Below, one piece after another: positions 35,443-44,673 of a stretch of DNA of 64,000 nt (position 1 is its first letter; every line of letters starts with the position of its first letter). The DNA lies in assembly GCF_040822065.1 (NCBI RefSeq), contig NZ_CP162005.1, positions 2,418,001 through 2,482,000 of the forward strand. The letters are read 5' to 3'. The notes under the pieces are model-generated. The model was not told the DNA's origin. It did not search any database and saw only the letters and a program-made list of their open reading frames with translations. Source of the DNA: Pedobacter sp. WC2423. GTDB lineage: Bacteria; Bacteroidota; Bacteroidia; Sphingobacteriales; Sphingobacteriaceae. The position numbers were made by a program, and so were the translations under genes.

Positions 35443-35591
35443 AGCTGGCCAAGGTCTTAATAAAATGGCAATAAACGAAATACTGTATTACCCAAATCAG
35501 AATGCTTATGGTCAGCATATATTCTAACAAAATTTTCAACTACATTTACAAGCTTAAATAAGCCACTTGAGCAAATTGCTATGCTTTATAG

Positions 35592-35620
35592 CTAAAAAAA
35601 CCTCTTGTAAGTTTTTTTAG
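35592..35620. terminator. A/T hairpin upstream of the hybrid kinase
   Basis: CTAAAAAAAC pairs with GTTTTTTTAG across a 9-base loop. It could act as a weak bidirectional terminator, but the all-A/T stem is fragile and no gene ends nearby. Confidence 0.25.
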
Positions 35621-35772
35621 TATTTACAGGCAAAGCTCCTTAAGTATTAAAACACAGGAAATAAGATTGAAAAGAAACAAGATGAAACCATCATGTGCAG
35701 CAGAAAACAAACCGGAATGAAAAAGTATCGGGCAGCATAGGAGCTTCATCAACATTAAAAAATCATATACCA

Positions 35773-37908
35773 ATGAAAAACAAGCGGATCTCCTTTATAG
35801 TAATTCTGATAATTATTGTCTTATTTATTGGGTTGCTGTTAAGAACATCTTTCAATCAGTATACGGAACAAAAAACGCTTCAGGCCACAAGTTTACAAAG
35901 AGATGCGAATAATGAGCAGATTTATAAACTGGATACTATTAACATGGGATTGCAGGAAGCAGAGAATAACTTCAGAATGTATACCTCCTTATGGGAAAAG
36001 AAATATTTCATCAAATATAGCCAGGGTATCCAGCATATCTCTTCCCTATTGGAAAGTTTTTCAAGTGAAGATCTGAAAAATGTTTCTACTGATATTTCTA
36101 ATGATTTAGCAAAAAGAGATAAGCAGATTTTGCTGTATGCTAAAATTAAAAAAATGACAGATTCACTAATGTCTGTCAACCTGAAAGTTGATACAAACAG
36201 AACTTTAACAAAGACTATTTTATTTAAGAAATCACCAAAGCCGGTCATAAAAAAGATCATCAAAACGGAAGCCATTAAACCTGTTCCGGAGGCGAAGAAA
36301 ACCAAGTTCTTTCAGCGTATAAAGAGTGCTATACTCAATAAAGAAGATAAAAAAGATACTGCCCTGACCAGTAAAACGGACACGGTTATCGTGGAGGCTG
36401 CTGAAAATGATCTTCTTTATACCAGGAAAAACCTGGAAGATGTAGAGAAGTTCTATAAAGATCTTTTTGAAAGTCAGCGGGGGAATCATAAGCTCCTGAC
36501 CGCAAATGAAAGGGCAATTTTAAAAACCAATGGTCAGATCTTAGACAACATCAAAGTGATGTTTAATGAGTTCAGCGCCCGCGAACATCAACTTCAGCTC
36601 GCCAGAAAGATGTTATTAAGAGACCAAACGCTCCATTCTCTGGAAGTCATTGGTACCTCTGGAAAGATCAATTTTCTGATTAATTCAGGTTCATTGATCA
36701 TGATCATTTCTTTGTTGATTATGCTATACCGCGCTTATAACAAGATTGTAAAAGCTAATAAATTAGCCTCTGAACAGGTCATTGTTAAATCCAGGTTTTT
36801 CACGAGTATAAGCCATGAAATGCGTACACCACTAAATGCAATTTTAGGAGCAACTGAACAGCTTAAAGCTACTCCATTGAATACCGAACAGGAAGCAATG
36901 GCAAATTTACTGGAAACTTCTTCTTCCATGTTACTGTCTGCGGTCAATGAAATCCTGGACTTTTCAAGGATGGAAACAGGAAAGTTATCACTTTCAAAAA
37001 CTCCTTTTCAGTATAAAAATATTCTGCATGAAATTGTTGCGGCAACTGCTGTTCTTGCGAATCAGAAAGGATTGAAATTGATATTAAACCAAAAGGATGC
37101 GCCCGATTTACTGATCACCGGCGATCCGTACCGGTTAAAACAAATCCTGGTTAACCTGATTGCTAATGCCATTAAATTTACTGATCATGGAGAAGTTCGT
37201 GTGCAGGCCGGTATTAAGAAAACAGAAACCGGTCATGTGCTTTTGCTGATAGAAGTCAGTGACACTGGTATTGGAATTTCAGAAAAGGAACTGCCTTTTA
37301 TTTTCGATGAGTTTTCACAGGTGATCAATAACAAACGCATGGACTGGCAAAAAGGGTCAGGACTGGGATTGCCGATCTGTAAAAAACTGGTTGACCTCCA
37401 TCATGGAAAAATAACAGTAACCAGTATTTTAGGTAAAGGCACAAGTTTCCATTTGGAATTACCTTATGCTATTGCTGAACATCCACAGGAAGTTTTAACG
37501 GATAAAGAAGTGCTGGTTTCCAGAGCAGAAGCCTTTAAAAACATTCATCTGCTCGTAGTAGACGATGCGAATATGAATTTACTGGTTATCAAAATGATCT
37601 TTAATAAGCATAATATCAGCTTTGATACGGCTACCAATGGTGAAGATGCTTTAAAAGCTTTTGAGTCAAATCATTATGACATGGTATTAACAGATATTGA
37701 AATGCCGGGTATGGATGGCGTTGAACTGACGAAAAAAATCAGGGCACATCACGATCTTAAAAAATGCGGAACGCCAATTATCGCTATAACTGGCCAGATT
37801 TCTCCTGAATCCCATCAGAACTATATTTCTTCAGGTTTGAATGACTATATCGTTAAACCATACAAAGAGAGCGAGTTATTAGAAAAAATACTTGATTATC
37901 TCCCTTAA
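35773..37908 (+). CDS. Hybrid histidine kinase with C-terminal receiver
   Basis: About 711 residues from ATG 35773; the ATG at 35695 adds 26 polar residues before the first membrane segment. Two membrane segments (about residues 8-24 and 304-321) enclose a ~280-residue extracytoplasmic helical sensor rich in Lys and coiled-coil pattern. Then come HisKA (SISHEMRTPLNAILGA, His348), HATPase (LVNLIANAIKFT, DTGIGIS, GSGLGLPICKKL) and a receiver (DMVLTDIEMPGMDGVE with the phospho-Asp; final Lys in YIVKPYK). There is no DNA-binding domain, so phosphate is passed on through an unlinked protein. It is followed by a strong hairpin terminator. Confidence 0.92.
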   Translation: MKNKRISFIVILIIIVLFIGLLLRTSFNQYTEQKTLQATSLQRDANNEQIYKLDTINMGLQEAENNFRMYTSLWEKKYFIKYSQGIQHISSLLESFSSEDLKNVSTDISNDLAKRDKQILLYAKIKKMTDSLMSVNLKVDTNRTLTKTILFKKSPKPVIKKIIKTEAIKPVPEAKKTKFFQRIKSAILNKEDKKDTALTSKTDTVIVEAAENDLLYTRKNLEDVEKFYKDLFESQRGNHKLLTANERAILKTNGQILDNIKVMFNEFSAREHQLQLARKMLLRDQTLHSLEVIGTSGKINFLINSGSLIMIISLLIMLYRAYNKIVKANKLASEQVIVKSRFFTSISHEMRTPLNAILGATEQLKATPLNTEQEAMANLLETSSSMLLSAVNEILDFSRMETGKLSLSKTPFQYKNILHEIVAATAVLANQKGLKLILNQKDAPDLLITGDPYRLKQILVNLIANAIKFTDHGEVRVQAGIKKTETGHVLLLIEVSDTGIGISEKELPFIFDEFSQVINNKRMDWQKGSGLGLPICKKLVDLHHGKITVTSILGKGTSFHLELPYAIAEHPQEVLTDKEVLVSRAEAFKNIHLLVVDDANMNLLVIKMIFNKHNISFDTATNGEDALKAFESNHYDMVLTDIEMPGMDGVELTKKIRAHHDLKKCGTPIIAITGQISPESHQNYISSGLNDYIVKPYKESELLEKILDYLP

Positions 37909-37928
37909 TTTTATTGCTTAATTACATG

Positions 37929-37973
37929 AGTTCCGCTTATCAATTGATTAAAAATCAGTTGATAAGCGGAACT
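37929..37973 (+). terminator. Terminator after the hybrid kinase
   Basis: A 20-bp stem with one mismatch (15 perfect outer pairs, AGTTCCGCTTATCAA) and a 5-base loop, 20 bases after the stop codon. The T-run is poor, but position and stem strength support a terminator. Confidence 0.6.
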
Positions 37974-38259
37974 GTGTCCATAATTTTCAGCTTAAGCCAG
38001 CCCGTATTCTAGATTTCTTCTGCCCTGTTTAAATAAGGTTCTGGTTCTATTTAACTCAAATTTCAAACAGTATTTAGCAGGGTTTCTGGCTGTGTTCTCT
38101 TTCAGTTTGATACTGGTCGAGGCGTTTCATATCTTCCACTATACATCCCCATTCTCCTGAAAACGTCATTTTCTAAAACACCTCCATCATGATGTCTCAC
38201 ATTTGAGAAATTATTTATACAATTGCATATATGCAACCTGGTTGCAAAAAAAAACATTA

Positions 38260-38395
38260 ATGAAAGACATCAAACAAAAAATTATTGACACTGCCATTGA
38301 AACCATTAATGATGACTATTCCAGCACACTGGAAAAGTAGCAGAACGGCAGAAGTGACCAGAAGAACTCATTCAGTAACGGAATCAATAAACTAT
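38260..38395 (+). pseudogene. Decayed TetR-family regulator fragment
   Basis: An ATG at 38260 opens a 26-codon frame reading MKDIKQKIIDTAIETINDDY and then stops at TAG 38338. Restoring one base gives VAE, and after a second missing base AEVTRRT, so the sequence continues as the N-terminal helix-turn-helix of a TetR regulator with two frameshifts. Nothing of the ligand-binding domain remains; the thioredoxin-reductase-like gene starts 5 bases after. It was probably the local regulator of that gene in an ancestor. Confidence 0.65.
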
Positions 38396-38399
38396 AAAA

Positions 38400-39299
38400 A
38401 TGGAAAAACATGAATTTGAAGTTATCATTATTGGTGGTAGCTATAGCGGATTATCGGCAGCCATGTCTTTAGGCAGAGCAATCAGAAAAACATTGGTTAT
38501 TGATAGTGGTCAGCCCTGTAACAGTCAAACACCGCATGCTCACAATTTTATTACTCAGGATGGCTTTAGTCCAGCGGATATTGCAAAAGCAGCTAAAGAT
38601 CAGGTATCTGTTTATCCAACAATCCATTTTATGGAAGATACGGTGGTCAGCGCTATTGGTGAAGACTTTAATTTCATAGTGACTACGGCTAAAGGAATAC
38701 AGATCAGTGCAAAAAAACTATTGTTTGCAACTGGGGTAGCAGATCAGCTTCCTGAGATTCCCGGAGTTTCATCCTGCTGGGGAATTTCTGTTATTCACTG
38801 CCCCTATTGTCATGGCTATGAGTATAAAGATCAGCCACTGGGGATTTTATCAAATGATGAAAACACATTAGATTTCAGTAAATTAATTTCAAACTGGAAC
38901 AAAGATCTTCGGGTTTTCACTAATGGAGAGCCAAGATTTTCTGCAGCTCAACAGCAGCAAATGAAAGATTTAAAGGTGAATATTATCGAAAAGCCAGTCG
39001 CAAGTATTGAACATGTAGCCGGGCAGCTGACTGGTATCCGCTTTTTAGATGGAACAATAGAGAAAATCGATGCACTTTATACCAGGCCACCATTTGTTCA
39101 ACATTGCACTGTTCCCCGGGAAATAGGCTGTGAACTAGACAAAAGAGGTTATATCCTGACAGACGATTTTAAGAAAACAACTATTCCGGGTATTTATGCA
39201 GCAGGTGATAATACAAGTCCGATGAGAGCTGTTGCGAACGCTGTAGCGGCAGGTAGTATTGCAGGTGCTATGCTAAACCACGAACTGATTATGGCCTAA
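38400..39299 (+). CDS. Thioredoxin-reductase-like NAD(P)/FAD oxidoreductase
   Basis: A 299-residue flavoprotein. The FAD-binding motif IIGGSYSGLSAAMSLGRA is at residues 10-28, the redox-active pair CPYC at 134-137 (HCPYCHGYEY), and the second FAD motif TIPGIYAAGDNTSPMRAVAN near the C-terminus. The NADPH domain (PLGILSNDENTLDF) lacks the usual GxGxxA glycines, so this is one of the TrxB-like proteins that may not reduce thioredoxin. It is followed by DoxX, and a degraded TetR gene is directly upstream. Confidence 0.87.
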   Translation: MEKHEFEVIIIGGSYSGLSAAMSLGRAIRKTLVIDSGQPCNSQTPHAHNFITQDGFSPADIAKAAKDQVSVYPTIHFMEDTVVSAIGEDFNFIVTTAKGIQISAKKLLFATGVADQLPEIPGVSSCWGISVIHCPYCHGYEYKDQPLGILSNDENTLDFSKLISNWNKDLRVFTNGEPRFSAAQQQQMKDLKVNIIEKPVASIEHVAGQLTGIRFLDGTIEKIDALYTRPPFVQHCTVPREIGCELDKRGYILTDDFKKTTIPGIYAAGDNTSPMRAVANAVAAGSIAGAMLNHELIMA

Positions 39300-39401
39300 G
39301 TTTTAAACCGTAATCATTTAACTTCCAAATATTTGTGTTTTAAATATATTTTATCCTTAACTTAATATAACCAAATGAATTTATCTTAAAAAGGAGGTTT
39401 T

Positions 39402-39854
39402 ATGAATATGGTTCAAAAAATAGAGCATTGGGGTGATATCCATCACACTAAATCGCTCGACATCGTCCGTATCGGACTTGGCTTACTGATTTTAAGCAAG
39501 GGTATTGCATTTATCAGTGACACCGGAGTTCAGCAGGAATGGATTATACAACACAACACTTTGGGATTTTCAGGGTTAATGGCCGTTGTGGTATTACATA
39601 CTGTTGCTTTTGCACACCTGGTTGGCGGTTTACTGATCCTGATCGGACTGGTTACACGCTTTGCTACTGTGATACAGATTCCGATTCTTCTGGGCGCTAT
39701 TTTCTTTGTAAATATTTCTAAAGGGTTCTCTTTCCTCAATTCAGAATTATGGCTGTCAATTATTGTATTGCTGCTGCTGGTTCTGTTCTGGGTAGTAGGC
39801 TCAGGGCCATATTCTGTAGACAACTGGATGAAAACACACCGCCCAAAACCATAA
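39402..39854 (+). CDS. DoxX-family membrane protein
   Basis: A 150-residue membrane protein with four hydrophobic segments. Typical DoxX features are DIVRIGLGLLILSKGIAF at the start, HTVAFAHLVGGLLILIGL and the C-terminal segment WLSIIVLLLLVLFWVVGSGP with SVDNW. DoxX relatives are linked to thiol/quinone redox functions, which fits the adjacent thioredoxin-reductase-like gene 100 bases upstream. A strong hairpin overlaps its stop codon. Confidence 0.85.
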   Translation: MNMVQKIEHWGDIHHTKSLDIVRIGLGLLILSKGIAFISDTGVQQEWIIQHNTLGFSGLMAVVVLHTVAFAHLVGGLLILIGLVTRFATVIQIPILLGAIFFVNISKGFSFLNSELWLSIIVLLLLVLFWVVGSGPYSVDNWMKTHRPKP

Positions 39855-39887
39855 TGTAGCGTAAGTTTAACTTACGCTACATTATGG
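39849..39887 (+). terminator. Terminator overlapping the doxX stop
   Basis: A near-perfect 19-bp inverted repeat (CCATAATGTAGCGTAAGTT with its complement, about a 1-base centre). It covers an ATG at 39884, which argues that this is not the start of the downstream symporter. Confidence 0.65.
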
Positions 39888-39976
39888 AGATTAATGAGTA
39901 CTTCCGGGAGTTAATTTATATGTTGCAGGCACGCTACTGCTTACACTATAATAATCGTTATTTTTACTCCTTCAAC

Positions 39977-41236
39977 ATGGAAATTACTTATACCACCCCC
40001 GATAATACACAAAAAAGGAGCTTTACGAAGAAATTATTTACCAATCTCACTTTCTGGGTTTTGATTGCAATTATTGCCGGTATTGTACTGGGAACCACAA
40101 ATACTGCGCTGGCAATAAAAATGGAAATTGTGGGTAAGTCTTTTGTAGATATTATCAAATTATTCATCGCACCGATTATTTTCCTGACTATTGTCCTGGG
40201 AATCAGCGGCATGGGCGATCTGAAAAAAGTGGGCAGGATCGGTGTCAAGTCACTGGTCTATTTCGAAATTGTAACCACATTCGCCTTAGCCATAGGTATA
40301 TTTGTTGCTTATATTATACGTCCGGGGCATATTGACCGGTCGGGACTGAACATACAAGATCCTTCTAAATATACTAAAGCTGCCGAATCAGGTACTGGTT
40401 TTGACTGGGGCAATTTTTTCATGTCTAACCTGACTTTACAAGTTCTGGTCGTTGCTATTGTTGCAGGGATTGCACTCAATTTCTATTCAAAAAGAGAAGC
40501 GGTTATTGGTGTTTTAGGAAAAGCTTCAAAATTGGTATTTGGCGGATTAAAATATGTGATGTACCTCGCTCCTCTTGGTGCTTTCGGAGGAATGGCTTAT
40601 ACGATTGGTAAATTTGGCTTGCAAACGCTGATTCCTTTAGGAAAACTGATGGGTACGGTTTATCTAACAATGGCACTGTTTGTCTTCGTGATCCTGGGCG
40701 CTATCCTCCGGTATTTTAATTTAAGTATCATGAGTTTTCTTAAATATATCAAGGAAGAGTTACTGCTTGTTCTGGGAACTTCTTCTTCGGAATCGGCTTT
40801 ACCTTCTATTATGAAAAAACTAGAACAGCTGGGCTGCAGTAAATCAGTTGTCGGACTGGTTATTCCTACTGGTTATTCTTTCAACCTGGATGGTACCTCT
40901 ATTTATTTATCAATGGCTGTTATCTTTTTAGCGCAGTTGTATAATGTTCATTTATCATTTGCAGAGATGCTGAGTATCATTGGGATATTAATGCTGACAT
41001 CCAAGGGTGCTGCGGGCGTGACTGGCAGCGGCTTTATTGTACTGGCCTCTACGCTTACCGCTATCCATAAGATCCCTGTAGAAGGGCTTGCATTCCTTTT
41101 AGGGGTAGATAAGTTTATGAGTGAGGCCCGTGCGATTACAAATATCATTGGAAACGGAGTGGCTACGATTGTGATTGCAAAAACGGAGAATGAGTTTCAT
41201 CCCGGAGACGATAATATACTGGCGCTGAAAAAGTAA
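39977..41236 (+). CDS. DctA/GltP-type dicarboxylate:cation symporter
   Basis: About 419 residues from ATG 39977 with eight or more membrane segments. Family hallmarks include FVDIIKLFIAPIIFLTIVLG, the serine-rich reentrant loop LGTSSSESALPSIMKK, PTGYSFNLDGTSIY (NMDGT-like substrate site, here NLDGT) and LTSKGAAGVTGSGFIVLA with DKFMSEARAITN. It couples uptake of C4-dicarboxylates or glutamate/aspartate to H+ or Na+. The upstream ATG 39884 lies in a terminator hairpin and would add 31 unlike residues. It is a single gene with its own terminator. Confidence 0.93.
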   Translation: MEITYTTPDNTQKRSFTKKLFTNLTFWVLIAIIAGIVLGTTNTALAIKMEIVGKSFVDIIKLFIAPIIFLTIVLGISGMGDLKKVGRIGVKSLVYFEIVTTFALAIGIFVAYIIRPGHIDRSGLNIQDPSKYTKAAESGTGFDWGNFFMSNLTLQVLVVAIVAGIALNFYSKREAVIGVLGKASKLVFGGLKYVMYLAPLGAFGGMAYTIGKFGLQTLIPLGKLMGTVYLTMALFVFVILGAILRYFNLSIMSFLKYIKEELLLVLGTSSSESALPSIMKKLEQLGCSKSVVGLVIPTGYSFNLDGTSIYLSMAVIFLAQLYNVHLSFAEMLSIIGILMLTSKGAAGVTGSGFIVLASTLTAIHKIPVEGLAFLLGVDKFMSEARAITNIIGNGVATIVIAKTENEFHPGDDNILALKK

Positions 41237-41244
41237 GAGGGTAC

Positions 41245-41291
41245 TTAACAAAAAAGCCGGCTCATGATTAATGAACCGGCTTTTTTGTTAA
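41245..41291. terminator. Bidirectional terminator
   Basis: TTAACAAAAAAGCCGG and its complement flank a short loop; both sides carry A or T runs. It can serve the symporter (plus) and the histone-like gene (minus), which converge here. Confidence 0.85.
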
Positions 41292-41317
41292 GCCTGCGAA
41301 TGCAGGTACAAATATTA

Positions 41318-41497
41318 TTATTTGTCGCTGTTTTTCTTTTCAGTTACTTCAGTACGGATGTCCTGAGCAAGTGTTTTTAAATCTTGCATTGCTTTACGTA
41401 CTCTAGTACCAGCTGCGCCGTTACCTGAATTGTAAAACTTGTCAGCATCAGCCTCAACTCCTGCAATTAGTTCTTTTAATTTTGCGAATTTTTCCAT
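41318..41497 (-). CDS. Histone H1-like protein (Hc1-type)
   Basis: A 59-residue protein reading MEKFAKLKELIAGVEADADK at its start and TRVRKAMQDLKTLAQDIRTE later. This matches the short histone H1-like proteins found in most Bacteroidota, which bind DNA non-specifically; the basic C-terminal tail is brief here (TEKKNSDK). It is complete with ATG and TAA, single, and shares a bidirectional terminator with the symporter. Family call from memory of typical sequences. Confidence 0.8.
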   Translation of the reverse strand: MEKFAKLKELIAGVEADADKFYNSGNGAAGTRVRKAMQDLKTLAQDIRTEVTEKKNSDK

Positions 41498-41665
41498 GAT
41501 ATTTTGTTAATTAAATTTGATTTCTGGGCTTAAAGTTAATAATTGTTTGTTTTCTTCCAAATCATTAACGAACGATAATTGGGTTTTAATATGCCCGGAT
41601 GTTTATTTAAAACCATTTCTACCGGGTATTGTTAAAGATGTTATGATTCACTAACCCCTGAAGAC

Positions 41666-41983
41666 ATGAAGAAAGAAGATTCACAAGAAAAACATAAAGT
41701 AGCTGACTCAGAAGACTTTAACACAGACAAACCTCAAGATCAGACCCTACCAAGGTATAATAGTACCAGCGAACATCGCGATGGATCTGAGCTTCCTGCC
41801 ATTGAAAATTTAAATCTGCAGGATGGAATAAAAGATGAGCTAAAAGACGCTAAAAACAATGATTCTGACAGTAGCATGACAAAAAATGATGCCTCATTGT
41901 ATGGTAAAAAGACTAAAACTGACCTTGGCGCAGGCCAGAGAGATGAAGATGAAGATGAAAAAGAGAAGATAATTCGCACCTGA
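41666..41983 (+). CDS. Acidic, probably disordered small protein
   Basis: A 105-residue protein almost without hydrophobic residues, rich in Asp, Glu, Lys, Asn and Ser, ending in a DEDEDEKEK tract. It has no signal peptide and is likely intrinsically disordered. It begins with a good ATG after a 170-base gap. Such proteins occur near stress genes in this group, but no function can be given. It could also be spurious, although the frame is uninterrupted and low-complexity in a protein-like way. Confidence 0.6.
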   Translation: MKKEDSQEKHKVADSEDFNTDKPQDQTLPRYNSTSEHRDGSELPAIENLNLQDGIKDELKDAKNNDSDSSMTKNDASLYGKKTKTDLGAGQRDEDEDEKEKIIRT

Positions 41984-42018
41984 TCCCCTGCAACGCAGGA
42001 GATCAGTATCAGGAGATT

Positions 42019-43614
42019 TTAATAAGAAGCCGGAGCCGGCTGATTAGATTTCAAGTTAATTTTTGTTCTGTTCAATTTTGGAAATAAAGTAATAACCAGC
42101 AGTACAATAATCAGCAAAATACTAATCAGCAGATCATAGTCCATCATTGCTCTTAACTGTGCCTGGCTGTCCACCGTTCTGTTCAATAAACCTCTGGCTG
42201 CTTTAGTGGCCTGATCTGTTGCCATCCCCTTATGGTTTAATGCAACCGTATATTGAGCGAGACGTTCAGTAACCACAGTATTCAGCCCGCTCAGGTGTTC
42301 CTGAAAACGGTTGATGTGGTTACTCTTTTGTTGCAATTGAAAGTAATTGATTAAAGCAATACTGGAACAAAATCCGGTAAAACGAAAAAATACGCCCGTT
42401 GCAGATGCAGAACTGCCTAAATGCGCTGGAACTGAGGAAATAGCAAAAACAATAATTGGCGTCATGAGCATCCCTGCTCCCATTCCTTGTATGATTAAAG
42501 GAAGAACAAATGTAGCAGGATCCGCCTGAGTGGTAAACAGGAACCACATCCAGACATGAAAAATCAATAACAATACAAAACCATATAGCCAGACTAACCG
42601 GATTGGTCTTTTCATAATGATTAACCGGGAGGAGAGCAGTACGCTTAATATAATACCTACAATATTCGCAGCCATAATATAGCCAATATGTATAGGATCC
42701 ATTCCTAAAATAACGGCAAAATAGACAGAGATTATTCCTAAAGCTCCACGAACCAGGTACAAAATAAAGATCATCAGCATTCCCACATTAAAGTTGCGGT
42801 GTTTAAAGACATCCAGGTTCAGATATGGGCGTTTCAGATGAAGCTGGCGAATGATATGTAAGCCTGTCAATACCAAAGTTCCTGATAAACTCCAGATAAT
42901 CCTGGAATCGTGAAGCCAGTAATATTGTTGTCCGTATACCAGTGTATAGCCTGATAAACAAAGCACTGATGAATAAATGATAAAACTGTAAACGTCCAGT
43001 TGATAAAGTGGCATCTTCTTGTTCAGTCTGATATTATTCATGATGATCAATAGCATAATCCCACCCGGGATATAGGCGAAAATGATAAACTTATATAACA
43101 CATTATAATCAAATGCGTCTAATATAGGTGCAGTAATGATAGTTGATATGGGTGTAATACAGAGCAACATGCCGTAAAAGATAGAATAACCTATTTCCCT
43201 CGCTCTTTCATTGTGCAGGCTTCCAAAAATCAGTGTAATACAGATGCTGGTTGACATACAGTTAGACATCCCCTGGAGAAATCTAAAAAACAATAAAATA
43301 TATAGATTCTGAATATGAAAACAGACATAAGCCGTACCCATTTGAATCAGGATGCTGAGTATAAAATATTCTCTGGTCGCAATAAAGATGAAAAACCTTC
43401 TTTCCAGCGCAAAGAATCCAGCTACTGCTGCATAAAAAATCACCATAGAATACTGCACATCTGCTGGTTCGATCCCATAATATCCTGCTGCACCGGCACC
43501 ACTGGCTGTGGATAAGCCAAATAGCAAAAGCCCCGGAAAGATAACCAGAAAGATAGTTGCCCTGATTAACCAGACCGGCACCCACGATTTAAATACTGGC
43601 AAAGCTAAATTCAT
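42019..43614 (-). CDS. MFS drug:H+ antiporter, EmrB/QacA type
   Basis: A 531-residue membrane protein with about 14 hydrophobic segments, the DHA2 layout. It has the charged loop after the early helices (ALERRFFIFIATREYF) and the repeated helix pair pattern including GYIMAANIVGIILSVLLSS and MGAGMLMTPIIVFAIS. It shares base 43614 with the adaptor gene and so is coupled to it. With the adaptor and TolC it forms an envelope-spanning exporter of hydrophobic compounds. The end of the operon is here. Confidence 0.9.
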   Translation of the reverse strand: MNLALPVFKSWVPVWLIRATIFLVIFPGLLLFGLSTASGAGAAGYYGIEPADVQYSMVIFYAAVAGFFALERRFFIFIATREYFILSILIQMGTAYVCFHIQNLYILLFFRFLQGMSNCMSTSICITLIFGSLHNERAREIGYSIFYGMLLCITPISTIITAPILDAFDYNVLYKFIIFAYIPGGIMLLIIMNNIRLNKKMPLYQLDVYSFIIYSSVLCLSGYTLVYGQQYYWLHDSRIIWSLSGTLVLTGLHIIRQLHLKRPYLNLDVFKHRNFNVGMLMIFILYLVRGALGIISVYFAVILGMDPIHIGYIMAANIVGIILSVLLSSRLIIMKRPIRLVWLYGFVLLLIFHVWMWFLFTTQADPATFVLPLIIQGMGAGMLMTPIIVFAISSVPAHLGSSASATGVFFRFTGFCSSIALINYFQLQQKSNHINRFQEHLSGLNTVVTERLAQYTVALNHKGMATDQATKAARGLLNRTVDSQAQLRAMMDYDLLISILLIIVLLVITLFPKLNRTKINLKSNQPAPASY

Positions 43615-44672
43615 TAGTCTTTATTTATTTTTACATTGACATTCATGCCGGCACGCAGCTGATCTACCACTTCCCTGCTTTCTGTCAGTTTAATTTTAAC
43701 GGGTATACGCTGAACTATTTTCACGAAGTTACCTGTAGAATTATCCGGAGGAAGCAAAGAAAACCTGGCTCCTGTTGCCGGAGAAAGAGAAACGATGGCA
43801 CCTTTAAATGTTTTGCCAGGAAAAGCATCGGCTGTAATTTCTGCCGATCCATTGGCTCTCATGTTAGCGATCTGTGTTTCTTTAAAATTTGCAATCACCC
43901 ATTTACCTGCTTCCTGATCTACAATATAGGCCAGTGTTTGTCCTGTCTGGATCTGCTGACCCTCCTGAATTGTTCTTCTGCCCATTTTGCCATGATAAGG
44001 TGCACATATAACGGTATAACTTAAGTCCAGTTTACCTCTGTTTAACAGGGCGCTCCGGCGTTTAATTTCCGCTTCATAAACTCCTTTTTGTGACCTGATA
44101 TCATTTACTTTTGATACAGATGCCTGATAGTTTTCCTGAGCAGCCTGATATTCTGAAGTAGCTACATCCAGAGCTGCTTTACTGTTCTCTAATTGTTGTT
44201 GTGTGGCAGATTCTACTTTAAATAATCTGGAGTATCTGTCATAGTCTTGCTGTTGTTTAACCAATTTTGCTTTTGCAGCAGCAATTTGCGACTGACTAGC
44301 CTGTGAAACTTTAGAAGTAGTTAAAACATTACTTTCTAAAACAGAAATTTGTGCTTTTGCATTAGACAATGCCGCTTCAGCTTCTTCTTGCTGCAATTGA
44401 TATTCACTGTTATCAATGATTAGTAGGGTATCCCCTTTTTTCACTTCCTGGTTCTCTTCATATTTGATCTCCTTGATAAAACCGCCCACACGTGAAGTGA
44501 TCGGATTGATATATTCTTCGATCTGTGCATCATTGGTATCCTCATAGTTGTAAAGCTGTACCAGCGTTATAATTCCCCAGACGGCAAGGCATGCAGCAAT
44601 CATTCCAGCTATCCAGGCTGTTATTTTTGTAATCAGCTGATCCGTATTCGTATAGTTATTCTTTGTTTTCAT
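43614..44672 (-). CDS. EmrA/HlyD-type periplasmic adaptor
   Basis: A 352-residue membrane-fusion protein. One N-terminal membrane helix (ITAWIAGMIAACLAVWGI), a split lipoyl domain (YEENQEVKKGDTLLIIDNSEY and GQTLAYIVDQEAGKWVIANF), a long coiled-coil hairpin between (AEAALSNAKAQISVLESN ... YQASVSKVNDIRSQKGVY) and a beta-barrel end. It docks the EmrB-like pump to the TolC channel. It follows TolC by 1 base and overlaps the pump gene. Confidence 0.93.
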   Translation of the reverse strand: MKTKNNYTNTDQLITKITAWIAGMIAACLAVWGIITLVQLYNYEDTNDAQIEEYINPITSRVGGFIKEIKYEENQEVKKGDTLLIIDNSEYQLQQEEAEAALSNAKAQISVLESNVLTTSKVSQASQSQIAAAKAKLVKQQQDYDRYSRLFKVESATQQQLENSKAALDVATSEYQAAQENYQASVSKVNDIRSQKGVYEAEIKRRSALLNRGKLDLSYTVICAPYHGKMGRRTIQEGQQIQTGQTLAYIVDQEAGKWVIANFKETQIANMRANGSAEITADAFPGKTFKGAIVSLSPATGARFSLLPPDNSTGNFVKIVQRIPVKIKLTESREVVDQLRAGMNVNVKINKD

Positions 44673-44673
44673 G

